Below are positions 7,811 to 17,550 of a stretch of 64,000 nt of DNA, piece after piece. The notes beneath the pieces were generated by a model, which saw only the letters and a list, made by a program, of their open reading frames with translations, made no database searches and had not been told where the DNA came from. The position numbers and the translations under genes were made by a program. The DNA comes from Candidatus Zhuqueibacterota bacterium (GTDB lineage Bacteria; Zhuqueibacterota; Zhuqueibacteria; Oceanimicrobiales; Oceanimicrobiaceae). Every line of letters begins with the position of its first letter. Position 1 is the stretch's first letter. The stretch spans positions 40,381 through 104,380 of the forward strand of contig JAJDAF010000016.1 of assembly GCA_029261995.1 (NCBI GenBank). The letters are read 5' to 3'.

Positions 7811-9382
7811 ATGGATAACGTACTAAGCTGGATTACTTTCTTGCCGGTTGTCGGGATTCTGGCGATTCTTTTTGTCCCCAAAGACAATAAGAACACAGTG
7901 AGAATAATCGCGGCTGTCTTTACCGGGCTGCAGCTGGTCCTGGCCGTTTGGATTTACCGCAACTTTGACTCCAGCACGTCCGCGATTCAGTTTAGCGAGC
8001 AGTACAAGTGGATCCCCTCGTTCAATATCGACTACTTCATGGGAATTGACGGCCTCAGCGTGCCGATGGTGCTGCTGACTGCGTTTCTCTCCTTCATTTG
8101 CATATTTGCATCCTGGGGAATTGAGAAGAGCGTGAAGGGCTACTTCGCGATGTTCCTGTTGCTTGACGCGGGCATGATGGGGGTCTTTTGTTCACTCGAC
8201 TTCTTTCTGTTTTACATTTTCTGGGAAGTCATGCTGCTTCCCATGTACTTCCTGATCGGTATTTGGGGCAGTCCTTCCCGCACCGAGGAAGATGGCATGG
8301 TGCGCGGTGGGCCCTACGCGGCGATTAAGTTCTTCCTGTACACACTTTTTGGCAGCATTTTTATGCTGATCGCGATGTTGGTGTTTTATTTCAACGTCAG
8401 CGATCCCGTTACCGGTGGACACACATTCAACATGCTTCACCTGATGGACCAGGCCAACCATGGCGGCGTTCTGAAAGATTTCGATGTCAGGTTGCTCATC
8501 TATGCCGCGCTGTTTCTGGGGTTTGCCATCAAAGTTCCGGTGTTCCCGTTCCACACTTGGCTCCCCGATGCTCACGTCGAGGCGCCAACCGCGGTCAGTG
8601 TCATTCTTGCCGGAGTTCTGCTGAAGATGGGGACTTACGGAATGCTCCGGATTAGTTTTCCAATGCTGCCCGACGCTATGAAATGGAAGTACTTCGCTTA
8701 CGGGTTGGCCATTCTGGGTATGATAAATATCTTGTATGGCGCCTTGTGTGCGATGGCGCAAAAAGATCTAAAGAAACTGGTGGCGTATTCAAGTATCAGC
8801 CACATGGGGATTGTCTTGCTGGGGATGTCCGGCCTGACCTCTCTCGGTATGAATGGCGCCGTCATGCAGATGTTTAACCACGGCACTGGCACGGCCATGC
8901 TTTTCTTGCTGGTCGGTGTAATTTATGACCGGGCGCACCACCGCCAAATTGATGGCTTCGGAGGCCTGGCGGTGAGAATGCCCATCTTTGCTGCAATGAT
9001 GAGTCTTGCGTTTTTCGCCGGCCTTGGTTTGCCTGGCTTATCGAGTTTCATCAGTGAAGCATTTTCGTTCCTCGGCGCCTTCGGCTCTGAAACATTTGAC
9101 CTCAGGTTGATTACCGTGGTCTCCACAATCGGGATCATCATCACGGCTGGCTATTTCTTGTGGACGTTCCAAAGGATGTTTCTCGGAGAGCTTAATCCAA
9201 AGTACGCAGAGCTTCCGGAAATCAATGGCCGCGAACTTTTCACGCTCGTGCCCATTGGCATCCTCGTAATCGTGCTAGGAGTTTATCCGGCCCCGCTTCT
9301 CGATTTGATCAAGACATCTCTTAATGAGCTGGTTGAGGTTGTGAAAGCAGCAGAAGCTCCGACAATGCTCGGACTCCACTAA
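7811..9382 (+). CDS. nuoM: NADH-quinone oxidoreductase subunit M
   Basis: This is the central antiporter-like subunit of the complex I membrane arm (523 residues, 14 helices). Diagnostic motifs are FYIFWEVMLLPMYFLIGIWG with the helix-5 glutamate, PFHTWLPDAHVEAPTAVSVILAG with conserved histidines, and KDLKKLVAYSSISHMG. The start ATG at 7811 follows AAAGGATG, 18 bases after nuoL. It pumps protons together with NuoL and NuoN. Length and motifs are ordinary. Confidence 0.96.
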   Translation: MDNVLSWITFLPVVGILAILFVPKDNKNTVRIIAAVFTGLQLVLAVWIYRNFDSSTSAIQFSEQYKWIPSFNIDYFMGIDGLSVPMVLLTAFLSFICIFASWGIEKSVKGYFAMFLLLDAGMMGVFCSLDFFLFYIFWEVMLLPMYFLIGIWGSPSRTEEDGMVRGGPYAAIKFFLYTLFGSIFMLIAMLVFYFNVSDPVTGGHTFNMLHLMDQANHGGVLKDFDVRLLIYAALFLGFAIKVPVFPFHTWLPDAHVEAPTAVSVILAGVLLKMGTYGMLRISFPMLPDAMKWKYFAYGLAILGMINILYGALCAMAQKDLKKLVAYSSISHMGIVLLGMSGLTSLGMNGAVMQMFNHGTGTAMLFLLVGVIYDRAHHRQIDGFGGLAVRMPIFAAMMSLAFFAGLGLPGLSSFISEAFSFLGAFGSETFDLRLITVVSTIGIIITAGYFLWTFQRMFLGELNPKYAELPEINGRELFTLVPIGILVIVLGVYPAPLLDLIKTSLNELVEVVKAAEAPTMLGLH

Positions 9383-9394
9383 AGAAAGCGAATC

Positions 9395-10903
9395 ATGGAT
9401 TATTCTTCGATTATAAAAGACAATCTCATCAGCCTGAACTACTTCTTGCCGGAATTATTGCTGACCGGCTTGATCATCGTGTTGGTCATCGCTGACCTGT
9501 TCCTGAAGGATGAGCGTTCTCCCTGGCTGTCATTTGTCGCCCTGGCGGGTTGTGTTGTTGTGCTGCTGTCCGTCATCGCGCAATTTGATCTCGGCAGCCG
9601 GTCGTTGTTTCAGCACATGCTCGTGGTGGATCCCTTCTCGGTATTCTTCAAGCTGCTTTTTTTGGCGTCAGCGATTGCGGTTATTTTTCTTTCGATTGCG
9701 TCGGTGGAACTAGCCGGAAGGCCGGTTGGCGAGTATTTCACGCTGCTGATAGCATTGACCCTTGGCCTGTTCCTAATGGCCTCATCGACCAACCTGGTGA
9801 CGATTCTTCTCTCGATTGAGTTTGTCAGCATCGTGTCGTTCGTGCTTGCCACCTATCTGAAAACTCGTCGTCGGTCCAGTGAGGCCGGGCTTAAGTATGC
9901 GATTTATGGCGCCTTTTCTTCCGGCTTGATGCTGTACGGATTGTCCCTGCTGTATGGACTTACCGGGACCCTCAATCTCTATGAAATTGGCGACGTGCTG
10001 GCAAGCCGCGACAGCAATGGCATGGCTCTTACTTTGTCCACTATTCTGATCTTGGCAGGCTTCGGCTATAAAATAGCGTCAGTGCCTTTCCACTTCTGGT
10101 CGCCTGATGTCTATGAAGGCGCGCCGACCCCGATCACGGCTTTCCTGTCAATTGGTCCGAAGGCTGCCGGATTTGCGGTTCTAATTCGCTTCTTCAACGT
10201 GGCATTGGCAGGCGAGCCGGCCAATGGAGCAAGTCAATGGAGTGCTCTGCCGGAGCTGGATTGGCCTATGATTCTGGCGGTGGTCTCGGCAATCACGATG
10301 ACCTTGGGGAATCTTGTCGCAATTGTCCAGACCAATATCAAACGCCTGCTGGCGTATTCCAGCATCGCGCATGCAGGCTACGCCTTGATGGGAGTTGTTG
10401 TGTTATCGCAAGATGGCATCTATGCGACCATGTTCTATCTGGCCGTTTACTACCTTATGAATCTGGGAGCTTTCCTGGTCGTCATCGTCTTTCAGGACCT
10501 TTTGGGTAGTGAGAAAATCGCTGATTTCAAGGGCCTTGCATGGCGCGCCCCGGTACCCGCTATCGCCATGGCTGTCTTCCTGGTCTCTCTAACGGGTCTG
10601 CCACCGACTGCTGGCTTTATTGGCAAGTTTTATTTGTTCGCGGCAGTGATAAAAGCGGGCCCGGCGTTTTACTGGCTGGCCGTGGTGGGATTACTCAACA
10701 GCGTGGTTGCGCTATACTATTATGCCCGTATTTTGAAGACCATGTTCTTCGATAAGGCGGCTGAGGAGAATTCAATCAGCGTGTCTCCTTATTATGTCAC
10801 GCTCTTGGCGCTACTTGCTGCTCCTACCATCATTTTGGGAGTCTACTGGGCGCCATTGCAAAAGCTGGCGACAAACTCCGTGGAGTTTCTGCGAGCCCTT
10901 TAA
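9395..10903 (+). CDS. nuoN: NADH-quinone oxidoreductase subunit N
   Basis: This is the proximal antiporter-like subunit of complex I (502 residues, 14 helices). Motifs include LLSIEFVSIVSFVLATY (helix-5 glutamate), FHFWSPDVYEGAPTPITAFLS and NIKRLLAYSSIAHAGYALMG. It is the last gene of the nuo unit, 12 bases after nuoM and 93 bases before the carboxypeptidase gene. No T-rich terminator is visible after it, so read-through into the carboxypeptidase gene is possible. Confidence 0.96.
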   Translation: MDYSSIIKDNLISLNYFLPELLLTGLIIVLVIADLFLKDERSPWLSFVALAGCVVVLLSVIAQFDLGSRSLFQHMLVVDPFSVFFKLLFLASAIAVIFLSIASVELAGRPVGEYFTLLIALTLGLFLMASSTNLVTILLSIEFVSIVSFVLATYLKTRRRSSEAGLKYAIYGAFSSGLMLYGLSLLYGLTGTLNLYEIGDVLASRDSNGMALTLSTILILAGFGYKIASVPFHFWSPDVYEGAPTPITAFLSIGPKAAGFAVLIRFFNVALAGEPANGASQWSALPELDWPMILAVVSAITMTLGNLVAIVQTNIKRLLAYSSIAHAGYALMGVVVLSQDGIYATMFYLAVYYLMNLGAFLVVIVFQDLLGSEKIADFKGLAWRAPVPAIAMAVFLVSLTGLPPTAGFIGKFYLFAAVIKAGPAFYWLAVVGLLNSVVALYYYARILKTMFFDKAAEENSISVSPYYVTLLALLAAPTIILGVYWAPLQKLATNSVEFLRAL

Positions 10904-10996
10904 GTCGGACCGACAGGAAATCGGCTGTCCCTCGATGGAGCGCCGGAGTTCCAGTGTCCTAAACATCACCGGTAATGCTCTTTCATTTAGGGACAA

Positions 10997-12379
10997 ATGA
11001 AAAACAAGGGACCCGACACCCCTAGCTTCAGGCCTCTTCCACGTGTGATTGTTCTCTCAGCCATCCTTCTGCTCTTTGCGATTAACCCGACCCAGACTTC
11101 AAACAGTCCTAGCTTATCGTCCTCCGAGCAAAGCGTAGGCCCTGGCGAGCTCTCCACTCCATATTACGAGGAGCCTGCTTCGTCGCGCAATCGCGGTATC
11201 CCTCCGGCGTATCGTCCAATGAAACACATCGAACGAAGGTTGTCCGAGTTTCTGCGGGAGCACCCGGCTCTGTTTCACCTGGAAAAAATTGGGAGCACCA
11301 CGGGACAAGACCACGATATTTGGGGTGCACGAATATCGGACAATGCTTCAGAGAGAGAAGACGAACCTCGTATTCTCTTCACCGGCGTACACCACGCACG
11401 CGAACCGATCGGCGCCAACATCTGCATGGCAATCATGGAAGCGTTGCTGCAAGGATATGGAAAAGACCGCGAAATCACCCGATGGGTGGACAGTTCCGAG
11501 ATTTGGTTCATCCCGGTTGTCAACCCTGACGGCTATCAATACGTTCTAGATAACAACCTGGAGTTTCCCTGGTGGCGAAAGAATCTGAGGGACAATGACG
11601 GAGACGGAAGGTTCAATCCGCTGTATGACGGTGTTGACCTGAATCGTAACTATGACTTCAACTGGCAGCAGGGTGGCGATGGTCAGCCCGGAAGCTGGTT
11701 TTTTCGCGGAGCCAGCCCCTTTTCAGAAAACGAAACTCGCGCTGTCATGCGCCTCGCTGAACGAGAGAATTTTTCCATAGGCATCTCATATCACAGTTAT
11801 GGTGAGTCCGTTCTTTTCCCATGGGGCAATTTTGATCGCCCGCCAGACCTGGACTTAATTGTCGATATTGCTGGCAAGCTGGCTTCAAGGCTGAGACGCC
11901 AGACCGGGGGAGGAACCTACTCGGTGCTGCCACTCAATGGCCGGGTAGGGCAGAGTTCAATCTGGATGTATGGCCACCTGAAAGTCATTGATTACATTGT
12001 TGAAGTCGGCACCGAGTATTTTCCGGCCCAGGAAAGAGTGCCCGGCATTTTGCGCGACCATGTCAAGGGTGCATTTTACTTGTTTGCGCGACTGCTGCAA
12101 TCGGGCCTTCGCGGTCACGTCTTCGATGAGCGCACGCACAGTCCTTTGCTGGCGGACATCAAGGTCAGGCGGTTCGTCTCAGAGCACATCTCGCCACGCA
12201 GGACGGACCCGAACTGGGGCAGCTTTCATCGTTTGCTCAATCCTGGAACTTACACCGTGACAATTGAAAGCAAGGGCTACCGCAGCAAGACACTGCACAA
12301 CGTCAGAGTGAGAACAGGCAAGGCGCGGACGTTGGAGGTAGGATTGCGCAAGATTAGGGACTACACAAACGGCCACTAA
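10997..12379 (+). CDS. Secreted M14-family zinc carboxypeptidase
   Basis: This 460-residue metallopeptidase has an N-terminal membrane or signal segment at about residues 15-30. The zinc ligands are visible: HxxE with H133 and E136 (in HHAREPIG), and the third ligand H266 (in SYHSYGE). The substrate-binding motif DLNRNYDFNW lies at about 214-223, and the catalytic glutamate is probably E336 in YIVEVGTEY. After the peptidase domain (about 65-365) a beta-sandwich of the carboxypeptidase-regulatory type fills about 370-450. It most likely trims C-terminal residues from peptides outside the cytoplasm. A DNDGDGRFN insertion near 199-207 looks like a calcium-binding loop. The gene stands alone between nuoN and the convergent YprB-like gene. 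Confidence 0.88.
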   Translation: MKNKGPDTPSFRPLPRVIVLSAILLLFAINPTQTSNSPSLSSSEQSVGPGELSTPYYEEPASSRNRGIPPAYRPMKHIERRLSEFLREHPALFHLEKIGSTTGQDHDIWGARISDNASEREDEPRILFTGVHHAREPIGANICMAIMEALLQGYGKDREITRWVDSSEIWFIPVVNPDGYQYVLDNNLEFPWWRKNLRDNDGDGRFNPLYDGVDLNRNYDFNWQQGGDGQPGSWFFRGASPFSENETRAVMRLAERENFSIGISYHSYGESVLFPWGNFDRPPDLDLIVDIAGKLASRLRRQTGGGTYSVLPLNGRVGQSSIWMYGHLKVIDYIVEVGTEYFPAQERVPGILRDHVKGAFYLFARLLQSGLRGHVFDERTHSPLLADIKVRRFVSEHISPRRTDPNWGSFHRLLNPGTYTVTIESKGYRSKTLHNVRVRTGKARTLEVGLRKIRDYTNGH

Positions 12380-12398
12380 CAACGCGTGCGACAAGCCG

Positions 12399-13637
12399 TC
12401 AGCAGGCGGCGTTTCCGAGTTTTTTCTGCAGGCGCTCCAGGCGATAGATCAAATCAGCTTTGTAATCCTGCCAACGTTCCAACCCACCTAAAGCATCAAG
12501 CGTTTCAATTTCAGACAGTGCTGTCACCACCAGGTCCTGCGCTCGGGCGAGGTCTTTGACCCGATGTTCGTAGTGTTTGGCGAGTTCGATGTAGGGGAGA
12601 GGGTGATATCTGCCTGTCTTCAGGCTATCATGCCATGCCTGTGCGGCTGCCCTCCAGTTTTCAAGTTTCTTGTGGTTGAATGCCATCCTGAAGAGCATTT
12701 CTTTTTGATGAGAATTCTGCTCCAAGTGGCCGTGGTAGAGACGGTTCGCATCGGCATAGCGCCCCGCGCGCTCAAGAATCTTGGCGACCGGTACAATGTC
12801 TGCCGACGCCAGGTTTCCGCCGGCCTGGCGCTCAAATAGCTCCAAGATGACCACACAAAGAGCGACCATGGAAAGGATATCCTGCCGGTTGTGGTAGAGT
12901 ATGGGCCTCATCGGCTCGAACTGCCGGTCTCTCAGATATTGGAAGTACCGGTGAGGGATCAGGTAGCCTGGAATATCTCCGGAGCGCTCGACACCGAGAA
13001 CAGCACCCTCGGCCGTCTGCAATGAACAGTCAGTCAGGCGCTTCCCCCACAGCCGCCGGACGGCATGGAGCAGGTCGAAATGCTGTAGATGTGAATACGG
13101 AGATTTCTCTCTCAGGTAAGTATTGCGACTGTTAAGCAACGGAATATCGTAAGATTTACCATTGTAGCTCACGATCAACTCGAAGTCAGCCACCATTCGA
13201 TTCAACTCCGCGAAAAGCTCGGCTTCCTCGTTGAAGTCGTTCATGAAATACTGGTGGAGTTGAAAGGATTGCCCTTCAAAATATCCGACGCCGATTAGGA
13301 ATGCACAAGTCCCGGCGCCTCCGGACAAGCCGGTTGTTTCCGTGTCGATGAAGAGCGCTTTGCTCAGGTCGAGTTCGGCGATTTCGACGGAATTGCTGAC
13401 GAGAGCGAGAAATTCAACCTGCTTCTCCAGATAGGCTGCAATGCGTATGCGTCCCTGCACGTAGTCTGACGCATAGGCTTCTTTAAAGAGAGAAAAGGAA
13501 CCGACTGAGTGCTGAGAAACGGCTGCACTCGGAATTTCCGATGGCTCAGAAGCTGAGTTCGCTTGTTCCTCCGGCTCGAGCCGGCTCCGGTTGCGCGGCA
13601 GTGAGTCGAGTAGCCGCAACTTCTCTCTGATGTCCAT
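12399..13637 (-). CDS. YprB-like DEDD exonuclease domain protein with TPR tail
   Basis: This 412-residue protein has a ribonuclease-H-like fold of the YprB family. Acidic catalytic residues are visible at D98 and E100 (FIDTETTGL), D164 (SYNGKSYDIPLL) and D253 (HNRQDILSMVAL). Helical repeats of TPR type occupy about residues 290-400. The length matches B. subtilis YprB. In Firmicutes yprB lies beside the helicase yprA; no helicase is present here. The start is only 3 bases after the slipin stop, so it is the third gene of an nfeD-slipin-yprB unit. The substrate (DNA or RNA) is not known from sequence. Confidence 0.82.
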   Translation of the reverse strand: MDIREKLRLLDSLPRNRSRLEPEEQANSASEPSEIPSAAVSQHSVGSFSLFKEAYASDYVQGRIRIAAYLEKQVEFLALVSNSVEIAELDLSKALFIDTETTGLSGGAGTCAFLIGVGYFEGQSFQLHQYFMNDFNEEAELFAELNRMVADFELIVSYNGKSYDIPLLNSRNTYLREKSPYSHLQHFDLLHAVRRLWGKRLTDCSLQTAEGAVLGVERSGDIPGYLIPHRYFQYLRDRQFEPMRPILYHNRQDILSMVALCVVILELFERQAGGNLASADIVPVAKILERAGRYADANRLYHGHLEQNSHQKEMLFRMAFNHKKLENWRAAAQAWHDSLKTGRYHPLPYIELAKHYEHRVKDLARAQDLVVTALSEIETLDALGGLERWQDYKADLIYRLERLQKKLGNAAC

Positions 13638-13640
13638 TCA

Positions 13641-14384
13641 CTATTTCTGTTTGTTCAGGAACTGGTCAATCAAATCAACCGGAATAGGAAAGACGATCGT
13701 CGAGTTGTTTTCCGCTGCCACCTCAGTTAACGTCTGCAGAAAACGCAGCTGGAGTGCCTGAGGAAATTCGCTGATCACTTCCGCAGCGTCCCTGAGCTGT
13801 TGCGATGCCTCAAATTCACCCTTAGCATGAATGATCTTGGCCCGTCGTTCTCGTTCGGCTTCGGCCTGCCGTGCAATAGCTCGCTGCATTTCCTGGGGTA
13901 AATCCACGTGCTTGATCTCAACCAGCGAGACTTTGATTCCCCATGGATCACTGTGGTTGTCGATGATCTCCTGCAAGCTGGAATTGATCTTTTCACGAGC
14001 AGAAAGCATTTCGTCTAGCTCTGCGCCTCCCAGGACGCTTCGCAAGGTGGTCTGTGCCAACTGCGACGTAGCATAGAGATAATCCTCAACTTCGTTGATA
14101 GCCTTTGATGGATCCATCACCCGAAAATAGAGGACTGCATTCACCTTGACAGAAACGTTGTCCTTGGTGATAACGTCCTGTGACGGAATATCCATTGCGA
14201 CTGTTCGCAGGCTGACTTTTACCATGCGATCGATGAATGGAATCAGGATAATCAGCCCCGGGCCCTTCGAACCAATCAGGCGTCCAAGCCGAAAAATCAC
14301 GCCGCGCTCGTACTCACGCAACACTTTGAACGCGCTGGCAGCCACCATCATGGTGACCACGATGACGACAAGAATGAATGGCAT
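13641..14384 (-). CDS. Slipin (stomatin-like SPFH/band 7 membrane protein)
   Basis: This 247-residue protein has one N-terminal membrane hairpin (about 1-18), a band-7 domain (starting [13 protein letters not shown], about 22-175) and an Ala/Glu-rich coiled coil ([17 protein letters not shown]). I place the start at ATG 14384, which has GGGAGG five bases upstream. The longer ORF would begin at a TTG at 14399 that overlaps this ribosome site. Slipins form oligomeric membrane scaffolds and are classic partners of NfeD proteases, whose gene lies 22 bases upstream here. Identity is secure; the physiological role in bacteria is only partly known. Confidence 0.92.
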   Translation of the reverse strand: MPFILVVIVVTMMVAASAFKVLREYERGVIFRLGRLIGSKGPGLIILIPFIDRMVKVSLRTVAMDIPSQDVITKDNVSVKVNAVLYFRVMDPSKAINEVEDYLYATSQLAQTTLRSVLGGAELDEMLSAREKINSSLQEIIDNHSDPWGIKVSLVEIKHVDLPQEMQRAIARQAEAERERRAKIIHAKGEFEASQQLRDAAEVISEFPQALQLRFLQTLTEVAAENNSTIVFPIPVDLIDQFLNKQK

Positions 14385-14406
14385 AGTTACCTCCCGCAAT
14401 TAGTGG

Positions 14407-15738
14407 TTAAACTTCTTCGACCTCCAGCAACAACCCTGCTACACGCACAACACGAATTTTTTTGCCTTTACTCAAAGGCACATCACAGCGAGCCTTCCAG
14501 ATTTCACCGTGGACTTTTACGCGGCCTTCGAGCTTCAAGCTTGACTCCGCCGTGCCAACTTCTCCCACAAGACCTTCCGCACCAGTGGTGACTTTTTTCC
14601 GGTGCGATTTCAGTGCGAGTGAAAATGCAAAAATGAAGAATGCGGCAGTTAGACCAACCATCATCAGAATAAGTTTCATTGAAACCGCTACCGCGGGTGC
14701 GAAGTTGTCGGGAGGTTGGTCGAAAAGCATCAGTGAACCGAGAGTCATCGCGCCGATACCTCCAATTGTTAGCATGCCGTAGCTCACGATCTTAACCTCC
14801 AAAATGAAAAGTATCAGAGCGAGCAAGATAAGCAACAGCCCGGCGTAATTCACCGGTAGGGTCTGTAAGGAAAACAAGGCCAGTACAAGAAAAATGGCGC
14901 CAACAACGCCCGGAAAGATGGCGCCAGGGTTGGAGAGTTCAAAAAAGAGGCCGTAAATGCCGAGCATCATCAGGATGTAGGCGATATTCGGACTGGCGAT
15001 TTTGTTAAGCAAACGGTAGCGGAAGTTCATTTCCTTAGTGATCACTCGAGCGTTTGTTGTGTTGATGGTCTTGGGACCTATGGCGGTTTCAACCTCGGAG
15101 CCGTTGATTTGCTCCAAAAGCTCACGGACCGATACGGAGATAAAGTTGATAACGTTGAGTTCCAGCGCTTCATTTGCAGTGACCGAAACCGCTTCGCGAA
15201 TCGCCTGTTCTGCCCAGGCTGCATTCCGGCCTCGCTTATCCGCCAGGGCTTTCACTTGCGCGACTGCGTCGTTGGTTATCTTATGGCTCATGGCAGATGT
15301 TGTGTCACTGCCACCCGTGATATTGACCGGCGTGGCCGCTCCTATATTGGTACTGGGAGCCATGGCGACAAGGTGCGCGGCATAGCTGATAAACACGCCG
15401 GCCGAGGCGGCCCTGGCGCCGTCAGGGGCCACATAAACAATTACCGGTACGTTCGCCGACAAGAATCGTTTCGTGATTTGCCGGGTAGACTCCAGAAGGC
15501 CGCCAGGCGTGTCGAGTTCAACGATGAGACATTCTGCGCCTTCCGATTCGGCATCGTCTATGGACGTGGTGATGAATTCAGCCGAGATTGGACCAATTGC
15601 ACTTACCACCTCGATGACGTGAACGACCGGTGACTCATCCTGTGCTGTGGAATTGCCCGGCATTGCGGTCCAGGCTAAACCGAAACATATCAGAGCCATC
15701 AGAACGCGCGTTGTAAAGGTCGAACTGTGAATTTTCAT
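14407..15738 (-). CDS. nfeD: NfeD-family membrane serine protease (full-length type)
   Basis: This 443-residue protein has a signal peptide (about 1-31), a ClpP-like periplasmic protease domain (about 35-230), four membrane helices (about 260-375) and a C-terminal OB-fold (about 385-443). The catalytic dyad is probably S112 (in ARAASAGVF) and K153 (in SHKITNDA). The 41-residue spacing equals that of the characterised archaeal protease PH1510 (S97/K138). TPGGLLES is the substrate-strand motif. Family members cleave the C-terminal hydrophobic region of their partner stomatin. The slipin gene directly downstream fits this. Confidence 0.92.
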   Translation of the reverse strand: MKIHSSTFTTRVLMALICFGLAWTAMPGNSTAQDESPVVHVIEVVSAIGPISAEFITTSIDDAESEGAECLIVELDTPGGLLESTRQITKRFLSANVPVIVYVAPDGARAASAGVFISYAAHLVAMAPSTNIGAATPVNITGGSDTTSAMSHKITNDAVAQVKALADKRGRNAAWAEQAIREAVSVTANEALELNVINFISVSVRELLEQINGSEVETAIGPKTINTTNARVITKEMNFRYRLLNKIASPNIAYILMMLGIYGLFFELSNPGAIFPGVVGAIFLVLALFSLQTLPVNYAGLLLILLALILFILEVKIVSYGMLTIGGIGAMTLGSLMLFDQPPDNFAPAVAVSMKLILMMVGLTAAFFIFAFSLALKSHRKKVTTGAEGLVGEVGTAESSLKLEGRVKVHGEIWKARCDVPLSKGKKIRVVRVAGLLLEVEEV

Positions 15739-15846
15739 AAGAATCCCTGTTAACGCCTAAAAACCAAGAACATGATAACGGACAAAACAACGCTCGAGTC
15801 CGGCGATAATCATAACTCTGGCGACCCCGGAAAACCCGGCCATCAG

Positions 15847-17022
15847 TTAGAGGCCTCCAAACCGGTCAGCCCAATTTAGGGCGTTGTATTTCTTGCATAT
15901 CGCGATAAGGCTGTCGATGGCAATGGCGTCCATTTGATGGCCATCCCGGCCGGTCATTGGTGTCGCTTTCAAGATTGAGTTCAGAATAGCCTCCTGTGTG
16001 GCTTCCACTGCCGCAAGAAAAAGCGGCGACAGTTTCTCGTTGCGAAGAAGCTCGGCTTTTCGTGTGGCACTGGCTGCTTCGTGGGCGATCAGGTTATCAG
16101 GGTAGTTTGAGAATGCGATCACATAGTCGCCGCTGCCGTTCGACGAGTAAGCCCCGACTTTTGCAAGCGCCAAATAGGCCCGCTTGGCCAGGCGTTTCAG
16201 ATTTCGCGAAGACAGTGGCGCGTCTGTCGCAACCACAATCATGCAAGAGCCATCGCCGTCCTCGTACTTCAGTTGGTCCTTTCCCGAGTAGCGGCCAAGT
16301 TCTCTGCCCACGGGGGCTCCGTTTACCTCGAGGATCCCGCCAAAGTTGGTTTGCACAAGGATACCAACGGTGTAACCTCCCGCAGACTCAGGTAGAACCC
16401 GCGATGACGTCCCGATCCCACCTTTGAAGCCGAGACACAACGTCCCGGTTCCAGCACCGACACAGCCCTCATCGACCGGGCCTGTTGTTGAATTCGTGAT
16501 TGCCGAAACCACGTGCTCTCGTGTTACCGCCCTTGCCTGGATGTTATTCAGCCAGGCGTCGTTGGTTTCGCCAACCACCGGATTAATCGAGCGAATGGCC
16601 GAATTGCCCTCGACGGACAACATGTAGTCGATCAGCGCGTCTGCAACTTTTGGTACGTTGAGAGTGTTGGTCAGAAGAATTGGCGTCTCAATGTTGCCCA
16701 ACTCGTCAACTTGAGTAACGCCAGCCAGTTTTCCGAAGCCATTGCCGACAAAAATTGCCGCAGGTACCTTGCGTGCAAAGACATTGCCTCCATGAGGCAA
16801 GACCGCTGTGACACCGGTACGGATATCGCTACTCTGGATAACGGTCGCATGACCGACCTTTACGCCGTGTACATCCGTAATCGCGTTCCATTTCCCGGGT
16901 CGGAGAACACCAATCTGGATTCCAATTTCCCGAGCCCTCGGATGGCTGTTCGTGCCCGCGATGCCTACGATAGATGGAGCAGCCATGAGCAAGCTGAGAA
17001 AAATGAGGACAGGGAGATACAT
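15847..17022 (-). CDS. P1 (S58) family N-terminal-nucleophile aminopeptidase, DmpA-like
   Basis: This 391-residue protein has a signal peptide (about 1-24), so it acts outside the cytoplasm. The family's hallmark stretches are present: ITDVHGVKVGH at about 48-58, NSTTGPVDEGCVGAGTG around 177-193 and KGGIGTSSR. The autoproteolytic site is probably G258|S259 in DGDGSCMIVVATDAPL, where S259 would become the new N-terminal nucleophile of the beta chain. Relatives are L-aminopeptidases/D-amidases or beta-aminopeptidases, so the exact substrate is open. It is separated from nfeD by about 108 bases and is probably a separate unit. Confidence 0.9.
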   Translation of the reverse strand: MYLPVLIFLSLLMAAPSIVGIAGTNSHPRAREIGIQIGVLRPGKWNAITDVHGVKVGHATVIQSSDIRTGVTAVLPHGGNVFARKVPAAIFVGNGFGKLAGVTQVDELGNIETPILLTNTLNVPKVADALIDYMLSVEGNSAIRSINPVVGETNDAWLNNIQARAVTREHVVSAITNSTTGPVDEGCVGAGTGTLCLGFKGGIGTSSRVLPESAGGYTVGILVQTNFGGILEVNGAPVGRELGRYSGKDQLKYEDGDGSCMIVVATDAPLSSRNLKRLAKRAYLALAKVGAYSSNGSGDYVIAFSNYPDNLIAHEAASATRKAELLRNEKLSPLFLAAVEATQEAILNSILKATPMTGRDGHQMDAIAIDSLIAICKKYNALNWADRFGGL

Positions 17023-17550
17023 TGTGATCGCTAGCCCATTCTAACTGAATTTGTTTCGTTCCTGGCGTTTTTAACTTAGCGATATGATTGCGAAAAATCA
17101 AACAAATTAATGGTGAGCTAATCTGTTGACCGACTCGCGATTTTTCGCGCGAGATTCCAATTTTCTTCTTGACTTTGAGACGGAGTTTTGCTAACATCGT
17201 GCAGGTAAAATCCCTGTTGATTTCAGTGTGGTCAAAATCAAAGAGCTAATATCTTTATCTTGGGAACTTAGCTCTGGTCGTGTATTGCAAGCCTCAACTG
17301 AGAAGTTAGTGGACGCAAAAAACGTTCAGGCGGTGCCCACCGTGTCTGACGCGGTTCTTTGATTCCCCACACCGAAATACAGGGATTTTTTTTGTGCAGT
17401 CACCGTCCTTACTCGTGCGTTTGACCTCATCTCCCGTATTTATGTCTCAGCACGCTTCCCCGCAACAATGACCATCGAAAGAGACACAGACTTTGTCTGC
17501 CTTAGCGCGTTATTCGCTCGCGCATTGACAGAAGTAAGAAGATCTCCAGT
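17023..17550. other. Divergent intergenic region
   Basis: About 530 bases separate the divergent P1 peptidase and VanZ-like genes. No coding frame looks real. It contains an inverted repeat CTCGCG (17134-17139) with CGCGAG (17148-17153) and a good plus-strand promoter candidate at 17169-17197. A small hairpin CAGAC-TTT-GTCTG lies shortly before the VanZ gene. The AT-rich stretch around 17070-17110 probably holds the minus-strand promoter. Confidence 0.5.
17169..17197 (+). promoter_or_regulatory. Sigma70-type promoter candidate
   Basis: TTGACT (17169-17174) and TAACAT (17192-17197) are 17 bases apart, the same -35 hexamer and spacing as the nuo promoter. It points to the VanZ-LamG gene but lies about 350 bases before its start. 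Either the leader is long or there is an unrecognised short transcript. Confidence 0.42.
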
